A DNA stretch of 64,000 nt from Scytonema millei VB511283 (GTDB taxonomy: Bacteria > Cyanobacteriota > Cyanobacteriia > Cyanobacteriales > Chroococcidiopsidaceae). Position 1 is the first letter of the stretch, and each line of letters starts with the position of its first letter. The stretch covers positions 558,001-622,000 of the forward strand of contig NZ_JTJC03000003.1 in the NCBI RefSeq assembly GCF_000817735.3, given 5' to 3'. Under the pieces are notes generated by a model. The model was not told the DNA's origin, ran no database searches, and saw only the letters and a program-made list of their open reading frames with translations. A program made the position numbers and the translations under genes. Shown here one piece after another: positions 1 through 8,818 of the stretch.

Positions 1-898
1 GCTTGTGCGCCTCCTGCTCTGCCTGATGCCGCAATTGCTCGTCCAGCGATCGCTGTTGCAGTAAAGCGATCGCTTGCTCGATTGTGGCGACTCGCCGAAT
101 AAACTTTTCTTTGACTCGTTCCCAAACTCTTGCCACCCCTGTAAGCGTCTGCTGTTCTTGTTCCGGTGAGAGACGAGCTGCTTTTTTCCTAACTTTGCTT
201 GTGTTTTTAGCTTTTGTCTGTTCTGCCGATTTGAGGCGGTAACCAATGCCGTAGACAGTCTCAACTGGATCGTCTAGCACTCCTGCCGCTCGCAGTTTCA
301 TCCTTAACCCCTTGATGTGAGACCTCACTGTATCCTCACTTGGAGTTTCTTCGTCATAAGACCACAGGCGATCGAGAATTACCCCACAACTAAATACGCG
401 ATGGCGATTGCGGAGGAAAAGTTCTAGTAGTCCGTATTCTTTTGGAGTCAAATCGATTGGCTGGTTACTGTAGCTGACTTTACATATACTCGGATCGAGG
501 CGTAGGTCGCCCCACTCCAATACAGGGGGTGCGGCAAAATCACCTCGTCGCAGTAAAGCCCGAATCCGAGCCGATAATTCTGCTAAGTCAACGGGTTTAG
601 TAATGTAGTCATCTGCCCCAGCATCTAAACCATGAACTTTACTCGTGCTGTTATCTTTAGCAGTGACTAAGATAATTGGAGTGCGATCGCCTTGCGATCG
701 CAACCGCCGACAAAGGGTAATGCCATCTAGCTTGGGCAACATGACATCCAATAGAATTAAGTCGTACTTACATGCGACTAATAGTTCCCACCCTGCCTGA
801 CCGTCGGTGGCGAGATCGATAGCGTAGTGTTGACCGGCGAGAGCTTTAGCTAAAGCCTTGGCAACAAGTTCATCATCCTCAATTAGTAAGATTCTCAT
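1..898 (-). CDS. OmpR-type response regulator, 3' end off the window
   Basis: Two-component transcriptional regulator reading leftwards off the window; about 299 residues are visible. The receiver domain covers residues 1-120, with acidic pocket IEDD (6-9), phospho-acceptor D51 in LILLDVMLP and K101 in DDYITKP. A winged helix-turn-helix DNA-binding domain follows (about 130-225) and ends in the usual YGIGYRL. After it come a Lys-rich linker and a Gln/Glu-rich helical segment still open at base 1. Some cyanobacterial OmpR proteins carry a C-terminal HPt domain there, which would fit, but it is not visible. The start is the ATG at 896-898. No histidine kinase is in view. Confidence 0.9.
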   Translation of the reverse strand, partial: MRILLIEDDELVAKALAKALAGQHYAIDLATDGQAGWELLVACKYDLILLDVMLPKLDGITLCRRLRSQGDRTPIILVTAKDNSTSKVHGLDAGADDYITKPVDLAELSARIRALLRRGDFAAPPVLEWGDLRLDPSICKVSYSNQPIDLTPKEYGLLELFLRNRHRVFSCGVILDRLWSYDEETPSEDTVRSHIKGLRMKLRAAGVLDDPVETVYGIGYRLKSAEQTKAKNTSKVRKKAARLSPEQEQQTLTGVARVWERVKEKFIRRVATIEQAIALLQQRSLDEQLRHQAEQEAHK

Positions 899-1004
899 AG
901 CGGTTAGTCACCGCAAAATCTATTAGAATCAACCGCAGCAGGTAGGAAGTATCGACAATACTAATAGTAACTCGCTGGACTGCGCGATCGAATTTAAGCC
1001 TATC

Positions 1005-2360
1005 CTACGCCTGTTTGCTTGCTATTTTCAAGGCGAGAGAAATTAGTGAGAGGAAGGTTAAGAACCCAACGGCATCGAGGATAGTCGTGAGTAGGGGACC
1101 GCTGATCAATGCCGGATCGAGTTTCAATCGCTTTAATCCCATCGGTAGCATTGTTCCTAAACTTGCCGCTACAAATACGTTAATTGCCATCACCGAAGCA
1201 GCTACAATTGCTACCCAGCGTTCTTGGGGTGGCGACCAAATTAAGGAAAGAATCCCCAAAGCGATCGCCAAAGCTAAGGCTGTTCCTAGCCCAGCCAAGA
1301 TCTCTTTACGGAGAATTTTTAACGTATCTAGAGGTGTCACTTCGCCTACACCCAACCCGCGTACCGTCACCGACAAAGCTTGTATCGCCACATTGCCGCT
1401 AGTGTTAGACAAAATCGGCATAATTACGGCTAATACGGGAACAACAGAAATCACCTGTTGAAAAGGCGCGATCGCACTAGCAGCCCCTACGTACAACCCA
1501 ATATTCGCCAACAGCCAAGGCAATCGCTTGCGGATCGTCACCTGGGGAGGAGACAAAGCCGCTTCGTCACCACCGCTAACCCCTGCTAATTTTTGAATAT
1601 CTGCCGTAGCTTCTTCTTCTAAAATATCTACCACGTCATCAACGGTAATAATTCCGACCAAGCGATCCTCCCGATCTACAACAGGTATGGCGATCAAGTC
1701 GTAGCGTTTCATCAACTGGGCGGCTTCTGCTTGAGGTGTATCAGTTCTGACTCGCACGACACGCTGACTGGCAATCTCGCGAATGAGAACATCAGGAATA
1801 GTAAATAATAATTGTCGTAAGGAAACCACGCTCACCAGTTTGCGATTGTCGTCTGTAACGTAAGCGTAGTAAATCGTTTCCTTGTCTTCGTCATTGCGTC
1901 GAATCTTATTTAAGGCTTCTCCTACAGTTAAACCTTGACGCAGGCGGACGTATTCCGTCGTCATCACCCGTCCCGCCGTACCTTCGGGATAGCCTAAAAT
2001 CGTTGCTGTTGCCTGTCGTTCTTCGGTGCTGAGTTGCTGTAACAACCGCTTGACAACACCAGCAGGTAACTCGTCAAACAATTCTGCCCTGTCGTCAGGA
2101 CTCATTGATTCTACCAGGTGAAATACCTGGGCATCGTGCAGAGAACCGATTAATTCTTCCTGCACTTCTTGAGGTAAGTATTCAAATACAGCGATCGCCT
2201 GATTCTTATTCAGTAACCGAAAAGCGATCGCCTGTTGTTGAGGCGAAAGTTCCGCAATATAATCCCCTGCATCAACAGGGGGCAAACGGTTCAATTCTGC
2301 TTTAAGTAAATTGAGATCGGTAATATCAGTGAGGGCAACACGTCCTTCTTGAGTGAGCAT
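1005..2360 (-). CDS. mgtE: Magnesium transporter MgtE
   Basis: Inner-membrane Mg2+ channel of 451 residues, the normal family length. An N-terminal MgtE helical domain (about 30-130) is followed by a pair of CBS domains (about 135-255; IPVVDREDRLVGIITVDDVV marks the second). The last 170 residues form five hydrophobic helices starting at RLPWLLANIG, with the conserved LPMGLKRLKLDPA signature near the end. In this family the cytosolic N and CBS domains sense Mg2+ and gate the pore. The gene stands alone between the response regulator and the ABC operon; no M-box-like leader was recognised upstream. Confidence 0.95.
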   Translation of the reverse strand: MLTQEGRVALTDITDLNLLKAELNRLPPVDAGDYIAELSPQQQAIAFRLLNKNQAIAVFEYLPQEVQEELIGSLHDAQVFHLVESMSPDDRAELFDELPAGVVKRLLQQLSTEERQATATILGYPEGTAGRVMTTEYVRLRQGLTVGEALNKIRRNDEDKETIYYAYVTDDNRKLVSVVSLRQLLFTIPDVLIREIASQRVVRVRTDTPQAEAAQLMKRYDLIAIPVVDREDRLVGIITVDDVVDILEEEATADIQKLAGVSGGDEAALSPPQVTIRKRLPWLLANIGLYVGAASAIAPFQQVISVVPVLAVIMPILSNTSGNVAIQALSVTVRGLGVGEVTPLDTLKILRKEILAGLGTALALAIALGILSLIWSPPQERWVAIVAASVMAINVFVAASLGTMLPMGLKRLKLDPALISGPLLTTILDAVGFLTFLSLISLALKIASKQA

Positions 2361-2614
2361 AAAACGCCTCCTTAGTCTCCCCTGCTCTGAGAGACTAGTG
2401 CGCTCAGCTCAGAGGAGCATGGTACTGTGGGGGGATGGACTTCGATCCGTGTCCATAAAATTGGAGCAATTCAACATCGATACCCGTTGTGGGAATCGCT
2501 ACGTTTAATCGTAACCTGCAAGTGGTGCTTTCGGGAGTCCAAGCTAAAAATGACCGAAACATTTGCGGATCTCGCTGGTTGTAATATTATCTTGCCCGAT
2601 TTGCGATTCTGAAT

Positions 2615-3430
2615 TTACCTTGTTTGCTGTCGAGATAGGGAATTAATTGCCACTAACGCGATCGCAATCAAACCAAAAGAAAATAAAGTTGTCAATGTTC
2701 CCAAGGCATAGAGTGCGGGAGAAGTGACATTTGTTGTCATGCCAAAAATTTCCAATGGTAAGGTGTTAGTCTCCCCAGAAATCAATGACGTGCGGGTAAA
2801 TTCATCGTAGGAAAGTGTAAATCCTAGCAACCCTACACCAATGACGCTAGAGGCAATCAGAGGAAAGACAATTTGCCAAAATGTTGTCGTGTCACTCGCT
2901 CCTAAATCGCGGGCAGCTTCTTCATAGGAGGGGTTAAAACGACCGAATATTCCTAGCATAATTAAGAAGGCAAAAGGTAACGTCCAGGTTAAATGTCCGG
3001 CAAGCGCTGAAGAATACCACTGATTATCTAACCCAACTATACTAAACAAAATGCCAATCCCTAATGAGACTAAAATACTAGGAACTATCAAGCTAGAAAT
3101 TGTCAGGTAAAAAATCAAATTTGAGCCAAAAAACTTCCGACGAAACGCTAGCCCCGCCATCACGCTAAAGACAACTGTGATTAGCATGACAATTAATCCC
3201 AGCCAAAGCGATCGCCCGAATCCATCCACAAAATTCCCTACCCGCTGCGGTTCAAATACTGCTTTGAGCCAATGAAAACTAAAACCCCGCATCGGGAAAG
3301 TTAACTGTCCTTCGGGTCCCTGCAAAGATAAGAGAAAAATAGCAGACATCGGACCATAAAGGAATAAAACAAATAATCCGAAAAATCCTGCTAGCAGATA
3401 ATATGAAAGCGATCGTTTTTTTTCTGCCAT
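2615..3430 (-). CDS. ABC transporter permease, PotC-like
   Basis: Second membrane subunit (271 residues) of a polyamine-type ABC importer. It has an N-terminal transmembrane helix, about six helices in all, and the EAA loop that contacts the ATPase (EEAARDLGASDTTTFWQIVFP, around 170-190). It is the last gene of a leftward operon: ATPase 6290-7471, binding protein 4534-5817, first permease 3628-4482. The roughly 200 bp separating it from the upstream permease hold two palindromic repeat elements, so expression may not be tightly coupled. The substrate cannot be read from sequence; the family transports spermidine/putrescine and related cations or small organic compounds. Confidence 0.9.
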   Translation of the reverse strand: MAEKKRSLSYYLLAGFFGLFVLFLYGPMSAIFLLSLQGPEGQLTFPMRGFSFHWLKAVFEPQRVGNFVDGFGRSLWLGLIVMLITVVFSVMAGLAFRRKFFGSNLIFYLTISSLIVPSILVSLGIGILFSIVGLDNQWYSSALAGHLTWTLPFAFLIMLGIFGRFNPSYEEAARDLGASDTTTFWQIVFPLIASSVIGVGLLGFTLSYDEFTRTSLISGETNTLPLEIFGMTTNVTSPALYALGTLTTLFSFGLIAIALVAINSLSRQQTR

Positions 3431-3465
3431 ACTTATAACTCAAGTGCTGCTTTCAATTTTGACTT

Positions 3466-3613
3466 GTGTACGGGCGGGTTCACCAATAAATTTTGGCTCT
3501 GACTCAGATTTCGGCTAAACCCGCCCCTACGATTAACTGACGGATGTAGGGGCGGGTTTAAACAACAAATTCTGCCCTAGCTCGGTGACATTTGAAAACA
3601 AACCCGCCCCTAC
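3466..3613. repeat. Two tandem GGGGCGGGTTT palindromic elements (family A)
   Basis: Two adjacent copies (3466-3530 and 3546-3613) of a 65-70 bp element whose ends are the inverted pair GTAGGGGCGGGTTT / AAACCCGCCCCTAC, with unrelated AT-rich centres. They fill the gap between the two ABC permease genes. Transcribed, each would fold into a long hairpin. Confidence 0.85.
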
Positions 3614-3627
3614 GAATACCTAACCTT

Positions 3628-4482
3628 TTATAACTCTTTGCGAATATCAACTACGCGCAAAATTGCAAAGACAATTATCAGCGTAACAATCAACAAAACA
3701 ACCGCATTTGCTGCTGCTAGGGGATACTGCAAGCTATCGAGTTGGTTCTTAATTAAATAGCCCACAGAAGAAGACTTACCACCACTCATAATCCGCATTG
3801 TGGCAAATTCTCCCATCACTAACGTCACCACAAAAATCGAACCGATCGCAATTCCCGAAGCAGATAAAGGTAGAATAATTTCCTTTTGAATTTGAAATGG
3901 AGAAGACCCCAGATCCTCAGCAGCCGTCACTAAAGAGCGATCGATCCGCATCATGCTATTAAAGATTGGTGCAACCATAAATAAGCAGTAGAGATGCACC
4001 ATTGCCAGAATGACAGAAAAATCGGAAAACAGAAAAATCTCCACTGGCTGATTAGTGATACCTAATCCCATTAATGCCTGATTAATCAATCCTTCTCTAC
4101 CTAAAAACGGAATCCAAGAAATCATCCGAATAATATTTGAGGTCAGAAAGGGAACGGTACAAATTAAAAATAAAATTGTTTGCCACTTGGGACTTTTAAC
4201 GTGAAAAGCCAAAAAGTAAGCAACCGGATAGCTAATCAGTAAACAAAATAGCCAAACCAGAAAGGCAAACTTAAAAGTATTCAGATAAGTTGACAAGTAA
4301 ACTCTCGAACTAAAAATCCCCAGATAGTTATTTAAAGTGAATCCTGGGGTCATCGCAAAGCCATTAAAATTCCAAAAACTGACAATTGCGATCGCGATAA
4401 TTGGCAGCACCAGAAACAAGACAAACACCAGAGTTTGCGGAGCTACCAACAAATAATTGCGGAAAGTTTTTGAGCTATTCAT
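3628..4482 (-). CDS. ABC transporter permease, PotB-like
   Basis: First membrane subunit (284 residues) of the polyamine-type importer. It has a hydrophobic helix at about 10-35, further helices to the C terminus, and the EAA-type loop TAAEDLGSSPFQIQKEIILP (about 185-205) that docks on the ATPase. It lies about 50 bp downstream of the solute-binding protein gene; the gap is mostly a TGATAAC/TGGTCAC heptamer repeat. Start is the ATG at 4480-4482. Confidence 0.9.
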   Translation of the reverse strand: MNSSKTFRNYLLVAPQTLVFVLFLVLPIIAIAIVSFWNFNGFAMTPGFTLNNYLGIFSSRVYLSTYLNTFKFAFLVWLFCLLISYPVAYFLAFHVKSPKWQTILFLICTVPFLTSNIIRMISWIPFLGREGLINQALMGLGITNQPVEIFLFSDFSVILAMVHLYCLFMVAPIFNSMMRIDRSLVTAAEDLGSSPFQIQKEIILPLSASGIAIGSIFVVTLVMGEFATMRIMSGGKSSSVGYLIKNQLDSLQYPLAAANAVVLLIVTLIIVFAILRVVDIRKEL

Positions 4483-4495
4483 AGGAAGTGGTGCG

Positions 4496-4536
4496 TGATA
4501 ACTGATAACTGGTCACTGATAACTGATAACTGATTA
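4496..4536. repeat. STRR of TGATAAC-type heptamers
   Basis: Short tandem heptamers (ACTGATA and variants) between the binding-protein gene and the permease gene. The stop codon of the binding protein (4534-4536) sits at its edge. Confidence 0.85.
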
Positions 4537-5817
4537 CGCCACAATAAACTCAGTCCACTTGTAGACGAGATAAACTTGCTGCTGCATGAAGGAGTTCCAG
4601 CAGACGACGTTACCCATCCGTTCTGTAAACGAACCACCATCGCGCACCGCACCTTTAGACTCGATCTTTTTACCAAAGGGATCGATAATGTCGATCGCGG
4701 CAGGTTTTCCTTCATACCAAAAGTTCCATTCTTCTGGCTTCATAAACTTTCTGGCGTTTTGGGGAGCAGCACTGTAGTAACCTTGACGCGAGAGGAATCC
4801 CCCTACCCAACCGTCTAACATCCAGTTGAGATATTCGTAAGCAGCGTCTAATTTGATTCCCGAAAGATTCTTCGACAAACCCAAACCACCACCCCAACCG
4901 CGATAGCCTTCCTTCAAGGGTGCATAAACGCAAGGGATTCCCCTTGCTCTCACAGCAGTTACCGCAGGCGACCACATCGATTGCAGCACCACTTCCCCAG
5001 ATGACATCAAGTTGACAGACTCATCAAAGGTCTTCCAAAAGGCACGAAATTGACCTGCTTGCTTTTGCTCGATTAATAGGTTTGTCACCTTGTCGAGTTC
5101 TTCCCTGGTCATGTTACCTTTGTCGCCAAACTTCATCTGTCCCGTTGCTTCCATTACCATTGCTGCATCCATAATGCCAATGGAAGGAATATCGAGCAGA
5201 GATGTTTTTCCTTTAAATTGAGGGTCAAATAAATCTGCCCAAGATTCAATTTTCTTACCGACTAAATCAGGACGATATCCCAACGTATCGGCGTTGTACT
5301 GAAATGGAATCATCGTCGCCCAGTCAGTCGGTTCTGAAGCAAACTCAGTCGAATCTTTTCCCTTTAAAAACATGACTTTGCGTGGAGCCGTTCCCTGAGA
5401 GGCGTTAACCCTTGCCCCTGGATACAATTCTCCAGTCGTGAAGATCGGTGTAATTTTATCGAATTCTTTGATTTTTCTAGTATCAATTGCCTGAAGATTG
5501 CCAGAAGGAGCGACTAATGGTAGGGCAAAATATTCACCGTCAAAAATATCGTATTGTTTGGGTTGAGTAATGGCAATTTGAATATTTTCTGCCGTACTCA
5601 ACGCCCGCATTTGAATTTTAAAACCCAAATCTTTCTCGGCTTGGACGCGAATATCATTAATTTGTGCCGCACCCGTGCCAATTAATCGCAGCGTCACATC
5701 TTGAAGTTTGTTAGTAATAACTGTTGGACCACGGTTGGAACAACTAGCAGCCGCGATCGCAGTTCCTCCTGCTGCCAAACCTGTTTTAAGCAGCTTGCGC
5801 CGACTAATTTTCGCCAT
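4534..5817 (-). CDS. Extracellular solute-binding protein, Tat lipoprotein, PotD-like
   Basis: Substrate-binding protein of 427 residues for the ABC importer. The N terminus has a twin-arginine motif (SRRKLLK, residues 5-11), a hydrophobic stretch and a lipobox ending AAASC with Cys26. It is therefore predicted to be exported folded by Tat and anchored as a lipoprotein in the periplasm. The remainder resembles family-1 polyamine/Fe-type binding proteins (DIFDGEYFALP, LLDIPSIGIMDAAMVMEATG, WSPAVTAVRARGIP). The Tat leader is less common for spermidine binders, so the ligand could differ; the nearby racemase and allophanate-hydrolase-like genes suggest a nitrogenous compound (inference). Confidence 0.88.
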   Translation of the reverse strand: MAKISRRKLLKTGLAAGGTAIAAASCSNRGPTVITNKLQDVTLRLIGTGAAQINDIRVQAEKDLGFKIQMRALSTAENIQIAITQPKQYDIFDGEYFALPLVAPSGNLQAIDTRKIKEFDKITPIFTTGELYPGARVNASQGTAPRKVMFLKGKDSTEFASEPTDWATMIPFQYNADTLGYRPDLVGKKIESWADLFDPQFKGKTSLLDIPSIGIMDAAMVMEATGQMKFGDKGNMTREELDKVTNLLIEQKQAGQFRAFWKTFDESVNLMSSGEVVLQSMWSPAVTAVRARGIPCVYAPLKEGYRGWGGGLGLSKNLSGIKLDAAYEYLNWMLDGWVGGFLSRQGYYSAAPQNARKFMKPEEWNFWYEGKPAAIDIIDPFGKKIESKGAVRDGGSFTERMGNVVCWNSFMQQQVYLVYKWTEFIVA

Positions 5818-5824
5818 AACTTTA

Positions 5825-5861
5825 CAAAGTCAAAAGTCAAAAGTTAAAAGTCAAAAGTTAA
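5825..5861. repeat. STRR of AAAGTCA heptamers, left flank of the four-helix-bundle gene
   Basis: Tandem CAAAAGT heptamers just upstream of the binding-protein start codon. The same heptamer occurs in inverted orientation at 6256-6289, so the two runs bracket the opposite-strand gene 5891-6262. Confidence 0.85.
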
Positions 5862-5890
5862 GATGGCGCGATCGCCACTTTTTGCATGAT

Positions 5891-6262
5891 ATGACACCGC
5901 CTGTTGATATTTGCGATCGCGCTTTTCAGTTCGCTGTTCGGAGAGTTAAGCTTTGCAGTTTTTTGAATAAAAAATCGGGAGGAGCAAGGGAGATATCAAA
6001 GCAACTTATTCGATCGGGAACTTCTGTAGGAGCAAATGTTGAGGAATCCAGAGCAGCACAGAGTACTGCTGATTTCGTCCACAAACTAGAAATCGCCTTA
6101 AAAGAAGCTAGAGAAACTAGGTATTGGCTCAAACTAATTATTGCTACTGCCATTGTCCCCGAAAGAAGATTGTTATCTTTACTAAATGAGGTAAATGAAC
6201 TAATGAACATCATCGCTGCCATCATCATCAAGTCCAAAGCCAATAGAAAAAAGCCCTTTTGA
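5891..6262 (+). CDS. Four-helix-bundle protein, 23S rRNA intervening-sequence family
   Basis: A 123-residue helical protein of the four helix bundle / S23 family, recognised by FNKKSGGAREISKQLIRSGT, SVGANVEESRAAQS and KLEIALKEARETRYWLKLI. Members are found in 23S rRNA intervening sequences, in diversity-generating retroelements (Avd) and alone; the function of lone members is unknown. The open frame extends upstream to 5708, but that part overlaps the binding-protein gene antisense, so the ATG at 5891 (MTPPVDICDRAF) is chosen. It sits opposite to and inside the ABC operon, bracketed by inverted heptamer repeats, and looks like an inserted cassette. Confidence 0.85.
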   Translation: MTPPVDICDRAFQFAVRRVKLCSFLNKKSGGAREISKQLIRSGTSVGANVEESRAAQSTADFVHKLEIALKEARETRYWLKLIIATAIVPERRLLSLLNEVNELMNIIAAIIIKSKANRKKPF

Positions 6263-6289
6263 CTTTTGACTTTTGACTTTTGACTTTTT
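6256..6289. repeat. STRR of TGACTTT heptamers, right flank of the four-helix-bundle gene
   Basis: Inverted counterpart of the heptamer run at 5825-5861. It overlaps the 3' end of the four-helix-bundle gene (stop at 6260-6262) and runs up to the stop of the ATPase gene. Confidence 0.85.
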
Positions 6290-7471
6290 TTATGCAGCCA
6301 AGAAAACGCAGTTATCTTTCGACCAACTGAGTACAACTAATTGCCCTTCTGCAAGTGCGTTTGCATCCCAATCAGTTGTACGGGCTTTGTATAATATTTC
6401 TTGCCCTGTAGCTTCTGCCATCAAGGAAACTCGCGTCACAAAACCCGTCATTTCTACAGCGACAATCCGAGCCGTAATTTGATTGGCAGCGAGAGAAGAC
6501 TGAATAGGAACAGTAGGTGAATGAGGCTCGATCTGCATTAAATCGGGACGGATCGAACACGCTGCTGTAGAGCCTACTGGTGCAGCATAACCGCGACAAA
6601 ATAGCGAACCAATTCCTTCTACTTCTAGTTGAATTAAATCCAAACTCGTATCTGTAACGCTGTTGACAACTTTACCTGTAAAGATATTGTTGTCTCCCAT
6701 AAATTTAGCCACAAATTGAGAAGCGGGAGTGTTGAAAAGTTCTGAAGGTGTGGCAACTTGATCTATGCGTCCGTGGGTCATCACCACCACCATATCAGAG
6801 AGAGAAAAAGCTTCTTCGACGTGGTGAGTTACCTGAATGAAGGTCATGCCAAATTGTTTCTGAATTCGGCGTAACTCCGTCCGCATCCTGACTCTTAAGT
6901 TTTCATCCAAGGCGCTTAAAGGTTCGTCCAACATTAACACTTGGGGACGGGTGGCTAAAGCTCTCGCTAGTGCAATTCGTTGCTGTTGTCCACCGCTGAG
7001 CATATTTGGCTTACGCTCGGCTACATGGCTTAAACCCACCATTTCTAGCATTTCCCCCACTCTGGTACGGCGTTCTTGTTCTGGGAGTTTCCGCATTTTC
7101 AAGCCAAATTCGACGTTTTCCCAAATGCTTTTATGTGGAAACAAGGCATAGCTTTGGAACATCATCGAAGTATTGCGTTTCGCTGCTGGAATGTCGTTGA
7201 CGCGGCGATCGCCAATTAAAATATCTCCACTGGTTACTTCTTCATGTCCGGCGATCGTTCTCAGTGCCGTAGTTTTGCCACATCCACTCGGACCTAATAA
7301 ACAGCAGTAGTTTCCGGCAGGAATATCTAAAGTCAAATTTTCAACTGCTGTAAACGAGCCGTATTTCTTCGTCACCGATCGCAACGATACGCCAGCTGCC
7401 GCATCAGCTAAGGCTTGTTGCGTTGCTGAACTCGTTTGGAGGAATTCTTGTCTAACTCCAGTTGTTGTCAT
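6290..7471 (-). CDS. ABC transporter ATP-binding protein, PotA-like
   Basis: Cytoplasmic ATPase (393 residues) of the polyamine-type importer. It shows Walker A GPSGCGKTT (about 60-68), the Q loop (MMFQSYALFPH), signature LSGGQQQR, Walker B VLMLDEP and H-loop VTHHVEEA. After about residue 260 comes the TOBE regulatory domain typical of the spermidine/sulfate/Fe3+ ATPase group (FMGDNNIF, CSIRPDLMQIEP). It is the promoter-proximal gene of the leftward operon. The 516-bp upstream gap carries candidate GntR operators. Confidence 0.93.
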   Translation of the reverse strand: MTTTGVRQEFLQTSSATQQALADAAAGVSLRSVTKKYGSFTAVENLTLDIPAGNYCCLLGPSGCGKTTALRTIAGHEEVTSGDILIGDRRVNDIPAAKRNTSMMFQSYALFPHKSIWENVEFGLKMRKLPEQERRTRVGEMLEMVGLSHVAERKPNMLSGGQQQRIALARALATRPQVLMLDEPLSALDENLRVRMRTELRRIQKQFGMTFIQVTHHVEEAFSLSDMVVVMTHGRIDQVATPSELFNTPASQFVAKFMGDNNIFTGKVVNSVTDTSLDLIQLEVEGIGSLFCRGYAAPVGSTAACSIRPDLMQIEPHSPTVPIQSSLAANQITARIVAVEMTGFVTRVSLMAEATGQEILYKARTTDWDANALAEGQLVVLSWSKDNCVFLAA

Positions 7472-7634
7472 GATTAGTTCTGTATTGCAATTGCTAGCTT
7501 GACTTAAATCTGCTGCGAACGGGCGAATATAGGAAAGCTATAACATTAGGTCGCTCTGATAATTTTGCTCTGACAGTGCGCTTTACTCGTCAGCAGGTAT
7601 GCATGTTTGGACTCAGAAGCCGAGCTAAAAACCG

Positions 7635-7649
7635 TGTATGCTGTATACG
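7635..7649. promoter_or_regulatory. Candidate GntR operator 1
   Basis: TGTATGCTGTATACG fits the dyad TGTATAC-N-GTATACA with two mismatches. It lies about 165 bp upstream of the PotA-like start codon. GntR/FCD regulators commonly bind short GTATAC-like dyads; assignment to the adjacent regulator is inference. Confidence 0.5.
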
Positions 7650-7818
7650 ATGATATATAAGAATAAATTGAAAAAATAAACTGTATGTTGGACTACAATC
7701 TTCCCTAATAGAAAGGGTATGTCTATCTCAGGCAAAGGATCTCGACAATCGAAGATGTCTATTTAATCATTGAGGGTGGCGATCGCTAGCAAAAACTCGC
7801 GCTCGCTCAGAGAAAAAT

Positions 7819-7833
7819 TGTATACTGTATGCA
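7819..7833. promoter_or_regulatory. Candidate GntR operator 2
   Basis: TGTATACTGTATGCA, the same dyad as 7635-7649 with one arm mismatch. The two sites are nearly reverse complements of each other. It lies about 155 bp upstream of the GntR start codon. Confidence 0.5.
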
Positions 7834-7987
7834 GAAATAAGGAAGAGGTCAGGAGCTAGCCGCACAAAATTCATTCTGGCTCCAATCCCCTGACTTCCAT
7901 CTTAATGACATATACAACGACAGTTAAGGGAGATCGTGCCGTCAAAAACATAAAATAGGAATAGCTCAAATATCCCTCTTCAGACAG

Positions 7988-8704
7988 ATGCTAAGGAGTC
8001 CCGCTTTGTCCCTGTCTCCTCAGTCGCTCCAGCGACAGCGATCGCTACAAGAACAAGCATATCAGGCGTTGCGGAATGCCATACTCTCAGGGGAACTAGC
8101 ACCAGGAGAGCGACTAGTAGAAACCAAATTAGCGAACAAGCTTCAGGTAAGTCGAACGCCGATCCGAGAAGCAATTCGCTTACTTCAGCATGAAAATCTA
8201 GCGACAAGCGACCTAGATGGAGTCCTGCGGGTTGCGACGATCTCAATTGTGGACGCAATGCAATTATATGATTGTCGAATTGCATTAGAAGAATTATCTG
8301 TCAGAGGAGCCTGTCACCATGCGACAGAAATGCAACTGCAAGAACTTGAAAGCATGGTTGAGCAAGCAGAAAAGTTAGTGAATAGTAAACCTACACAACT
8401 GACTAGCTTTCGCTTATTAGATATTGACTACCGTTTTCATCGGTTATTAGCGCAGAGTTCCGGCAATCCCTGGCTTGTCTCCCTGTTAGATCGAGTCTTC
8501 GATCAAATGCAACTGTTGAGAATTCAAACAACCAAACATAACCCCGATGTATTAGAAATTCGTACAGAACATCGACAAATTTACCAACCCATACAGCAGC
8601 GAGATGAAAAAGCAGCAGTTGAGGCAATGGTTGCCCACTTAAAAGCAAGTAAAGCGCGAGTCGTACAGGAAGTCGAGCAATTACAGAAATCAGTTGACAG
8701 TTGA
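7988..8704 (+). CDS. GntR-family regulator with FCD domain
   Basis: DNA-binding repressor/activator of 238 residues. The winged helix-turn-helix spans about 18-88 (YQALRNAILSGELAPGERL, VSRTPIREAIRLLQ) and is followed by an all-helical FCD ligand-binding domain (about 95-230) with the characteristic LDIDYRFHRLLAQSSGNPWL segment. FCD members usually sense small organic acids or related metabolites. It is divergent from the ABC operon and upstream of the allophanate-hydrolase-like and racemase genes, so it may regulate uptake and use of one nitrogenous substrate. The last residues (VDS and stop) are encoded by a TTGACAG heptamer repeat. Confidence 0.88.
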   Translation: MLRSPALSLSPQSLQRQRSLQEQAYQALRNAILSGELAPGERLVETKLANKLQVSRTPIREAIRLLQHENLATSDLDGVLRVATISIVDAMQLYDCRIALEELSVRGACHHATEMQLQELESMVEQAEKLVNSKPTQLTSFRLLDIDYRFHRLLAQSSGNPWLVSLLDRVFDQMQLLRIQTTKHNPDVLEIRTEHRQIYQPIQQRDEKAAVEAMVAHLKASKARVVQEVEQLQKSVDS

Positions 8705-8818
8705 CAGTTGACAGTTATCAGGGAACAAGGAACAGGGAACAGGGAACAGGGAACAGGGAATCTCTGACCAACAATAACCAACTACCAACTACCAACTACC
8801 AACTACCAACTACCAACT
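8690..8818. repeat. Composite STRR (TTGACAG, GGGAACA, CCAACTA heptamers)
   Basis: Three heptamer families in succession fill the whole gap between the GntR gene and the next gene: CAGTTGA copies, AGGGAAC copies, then ACTACCA copies. The first run supplies the GntR stop codon and the last ends at the next start codon. Confidence 0.9.

Larger units (their letters stand above)
7472..7987. other. Divergent control region of the ABC operon and the GntR gene
   Basis: 516 bp with no credible ORF. It is AT-rich and contains two copies of a 15-bp near-palindrome (7635-7649 and 7819-7833, listed separately), one nearer each gene. The layout suits a regulator controlling its own gene and the divergent transporter operon. 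Confidence 0.6.

Noticed and set aside
2427-2612. 61-codon frame between mgtE and the PotC-like gene
   Set aside because: No ribosome-binding site or recognisable protein; probably chance in a noncoding gap.
5708-5890. N-terminal extension of the four-helix-bundle protein
   Set aside because: It overlaps the Tat leader of the binding protein antisense and crosses the heptamer repeat; family similarity starts at 5891.
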